Source: PVC group bacterium (lineage in GTDB: Bacteria; GCA-001730085; JADFSZ01). From it: a DNA stretch of 16,276 bases. The notes under the pieces are model-generated. The model saw only the letters and a list, made by a program, of their open reading frames with translations. It ran no database searches and was not told the DNA's origin. Location of the stretch: NCBI GenBank assembly GCA_022560555.1, contig JADFSZ010000015.1, positions 1 to 16,276 of the forward strand. Reading direction: 5' to 3'. Positions 14,569-16,276 of the stretch are shown here, one piece after another. How positions within the stretch are numbered: position 1 is the first letter of the stretch; every line of letters starts with the position of its first letter. Both the position numbers and the translations under genes were made by a program.

Positions 14569-16179
14569 TCAGGCTCTTGGATCTAGAAGAAAGGGCTTAA
14601 TGTCTTCTTCGGCAATATCGTTGGATATAAACACTTTCCCGATTTTTTGAGCCAGGATAAACCGTAATCGATTTGTGAACACTTTTTTATCTTTCTTCAT
14701 GGCTTTAAAAATATTTTCCGGCGATGCTTTTTTTTGATCAACTTTTATCGGTAATTTATAATCCCTGATTAGTTTTGTGATTTTTAGCATCTCCTCACGC
14801 TTCATATATCCCTCACGCACCGAAAGAGCGGCAGCCATATTCATACCGATAGCAATGGCTTCCCCGTGCCGAAATGTTTTATATCGCGTCACAGCCTCTA
14901 TTGCATGACCAAATGTGTGCCCAAAATTCAAAATAGCCCGAAGGCCCTCTTCTTTTTCGTCTTTTTCAACGACAGCCGTTTTGATTTCACAGGATTTTTT
15001 CACGATAAAATTGACAGCCTCATGATTTAAATTTATTATTTTTTTTCGATTTTTTTGAAGATATTTAAATAGCCGCGCATCATGGATAATTCCGTACTTT
15101 ATCACTTCAGCCAGCCCGGCCCTCAATTCCATTTTATTTAGTGATTTTAGAAAAGCCGTATCAATAAAAACAAGCTTTGGCTGAAAAAACGCGCCGATCA
15201 TATTTTTTCCTTTTGGATGATTGATTCCCACTTTTCCGCCGACACTGCTATCGACATCCGCCAATAATGTCGTGGGAATATGGATGTAAGAAATTCCGCG
15301 CATGTAGGTCGCAGCCGCATATCCCCCAATATCTCCAACGACACCACCTCCAAGGGTTAATACCAGACCATCTCTATGAAGACGATTTTCGATAAACTTA
15401 TCGTAAATATTTCCCAATGTTTTTTGAGTTTTATAACGTTCCCCGTCCGGGATGACAATACGATGAACATCAAATCCATATTCTTTTAAATGGATCTCTA
15501 TAGGGCTCCCATACAATTTATTCACCGTTGTATTGGTGATAATATGAATGCTTGTCCCCTGAAATACCTTTCGAATTTCACAAGCTAAAAGATCTCTGAT
15601 ATCGTTTCCGATAACGATATCGTAACTATTATGCTCCTCTAGGCAAACATTAAGGCGACTCAATTCTTTGCGCTTTTTATATATACTCATAATTTCTTTC
15701 GCGATCGTGGGAGCATCACGATTTTTTGTCTTAACAATAAAATCGGATTTTCGGTACTGAGGTATCCGCTCTTCCAGCAATTGACGAATACGCTCTTTCG
15801 GATTCGGGACCTTTAAAAGGGGCCGATGGGCTGTACTGCGTGTATTTTCCCATATCTCATCTACACTTGAATCGAGAAAAAAGAGAACGCCATTTTTTTG
15901 AAGATGTTTCATGTTTTGCTCGGATTTAACAACACCTCCGCCGGTTGAAATCACCTGGTTTCTTTTTCGAGAGTATTTTTTAGCAAGCATACTTTCCACA
16001 TCCCGAAAATACAATTCGCCTTTTTGGTCAAAGATTTCAGAAATGGGGCACCCCTCATGATGTTCAATTTCCGTATCTAGATCGACAAATTTCATGCCGG
16101 TTTTTCGCGTTAGCTCTTGGCCGACAAGTGTCTTGCCTGATCCCATAAATCCTACGAGAATAATATTTTTCTGAAACAT
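14569..16179 (-). CDS. aroKB: Fused shikimate kinase / 3-dehydroquinate synthase (AroK-AroB)
   Basis: One 536-residue protein carries two enzymes of the shikimate pathway, steps 5 and 2. The N-terminal kinase (about 1-170) has Walker A GFMGSGKT at 10-17, DLD at 33-35, R59 in FRDVE, the GGG loop at 80-82, and lid arginine R119 in AHRPLL. The C-terminal synthase (about 178-536) has GGGVVGDIGGYAAATYMRG (277-295), VDSSVGGKVGIN (309-320), and zinc ligands E358 in AEVIKYG, H421 in NFGHTFGH and H438 in RHGEA. The short charged joint around 168-180 shows no stop or frameshift. Fusions of this pair are known, for example in Thermotoga. The ATG at 16179 has AAAGG close by and GAGG further upstream. It is the first gene of the right-hand operon seen here. 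Confidence 0.97.
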   Translation of the reverse strand: MFQKNIILVGFMGSGKTLVGQELTRKTGMKFVDLDTEIEHHEGCPISEIFDQKGELYFRDVESMLAKKYSRKRNQVISTGGGVVKSEQNMKHLQKNGVLFFLDSSVDEIWENTRSTAHRPLLKVPNPKERIRQLLEERIPQYRKSDFIVKTKNRDAPTIAKEIMSIYKKRKELSRLNVCLEEHNSYDIVIGNDIRDLLACEIRKVFQGTSIHIITNTTVNKLYGSPIEIHLKEYGFDVHRIVIPDGERYKTQKTLGNIYDKFIENRLHRDGLVLTLGGGVVGDIGGYAAATYMRGISYIHIPTTLLADVDSSVGGKVGINHPKGKNMIGAFFQPKLVFIDTAFLKSLNKMELRAGLAEVIKYGIIHDARLFKYLQKNRKKIINLNHEAVNFIVKKSCEIKTAVVEKDEKEEGLRAILNFGHTFGHAIEAVTRYKTFRHGEAIAIGMNMAAALSVREGYMKREEMLKITKLIRDYKLPIKVDQKKASPENIFKAMKKDKKVFTNRLRFILAQKIGKVFISNDIAEEDIKPFLLDPRA

Positions 16180-16254
16180 GCCTTTTACAAACCTCTGTAG
16201 ACGTTAAACAGAAAATGATGCGGTAGCCAATATATAATTTTAATACAATATTTG

Positions 16255-16274
16255 AGAGCCTATCATAGGTCTCT
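16255..16274. other. Hairpin at the window edge upstream of aroKB
   Basis: AGAG-CCTAT-C-ATAGG-T-CTCT can pair over nine base pairs with one bulged T and almost no loop, so it is best seen as a palindromic site or cruciform. It is about 75 nt upstream of the aroKB start. The rest of 16180-16254 is AT-rich, with no clear gene and only weak -10-like TATATT sequences. Confidence 0.35.
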
Positions 16275-16276
16275 TA

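Overview
The window is a compact, protein-dense stretch of a bacterial chromosome, moderately AT-rich by eye. It holds 15 genes, 14 of them on the minus strand. Only rpsT is on the plus strand. Every gene but one small ORF belongs to a widespread bacterial family, so this is mostly core chromosome rather than a mobile island. The lineage cannot be fixed without a search. The fused AroK-AroB, the unusually short UvrC and the gene order suggest a poorly sampled phylum (Omnitrophota-like is my low-confidence guess).

Right block (about 16180 down to 8293, all minus): aroKB (fused shikimate kinase/3-dehydroquinate synthase), dprA (single-strand DNA loader), a small charged unknown ORF, topA (topoisomerase I) and a xerC/D-type recombinase, mostly with gaps of 0-50 nt. 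After a 94-nt spacer come queC, queF and a macrodomain hydrolase. The first five genes join aromatic synthesis to DNA handling. queC and queF are two consecutive steps of 7-deazaguanine (queuosine) synthesis.

Middle (8296 to 7833): rpsT (ribosomal protein S20) runs rightward from a near-consensus promoter. It ends tail-to-tail with the macrodomain gene, and the two stop codons share the four bases CTAG. On its left lies divergent uvrC, missing about 100-120 residues of the usual middle region.

Left block (6255 to 1, all minus): lepA, lepB, pgsA, der, plsY and a CPBP-family membrane protease that runs off the window. From pgsA to the protease, neighbours overlap by 1-4 nt or more, which suggests translational coupling. 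The theme is translation fidelity, protein export, ribosome assembly and phospholipid synthesis.

The most unusual object is a 273-nt imperfect palindrome (4199-4471) that fills the lepA-lepB gap. Its related ends contain the lepA stop codon on one side and the lepB Shine-Dalgarno on the other. It looks like a small inserted palindromic repeat (MITE/RPE-like) that now acts as the intercistronic region. No tRNA, rRNA, CRISPR, transposase or strong intrinsic terminator was found, and no gene-free stretch exceeds 300 bases.
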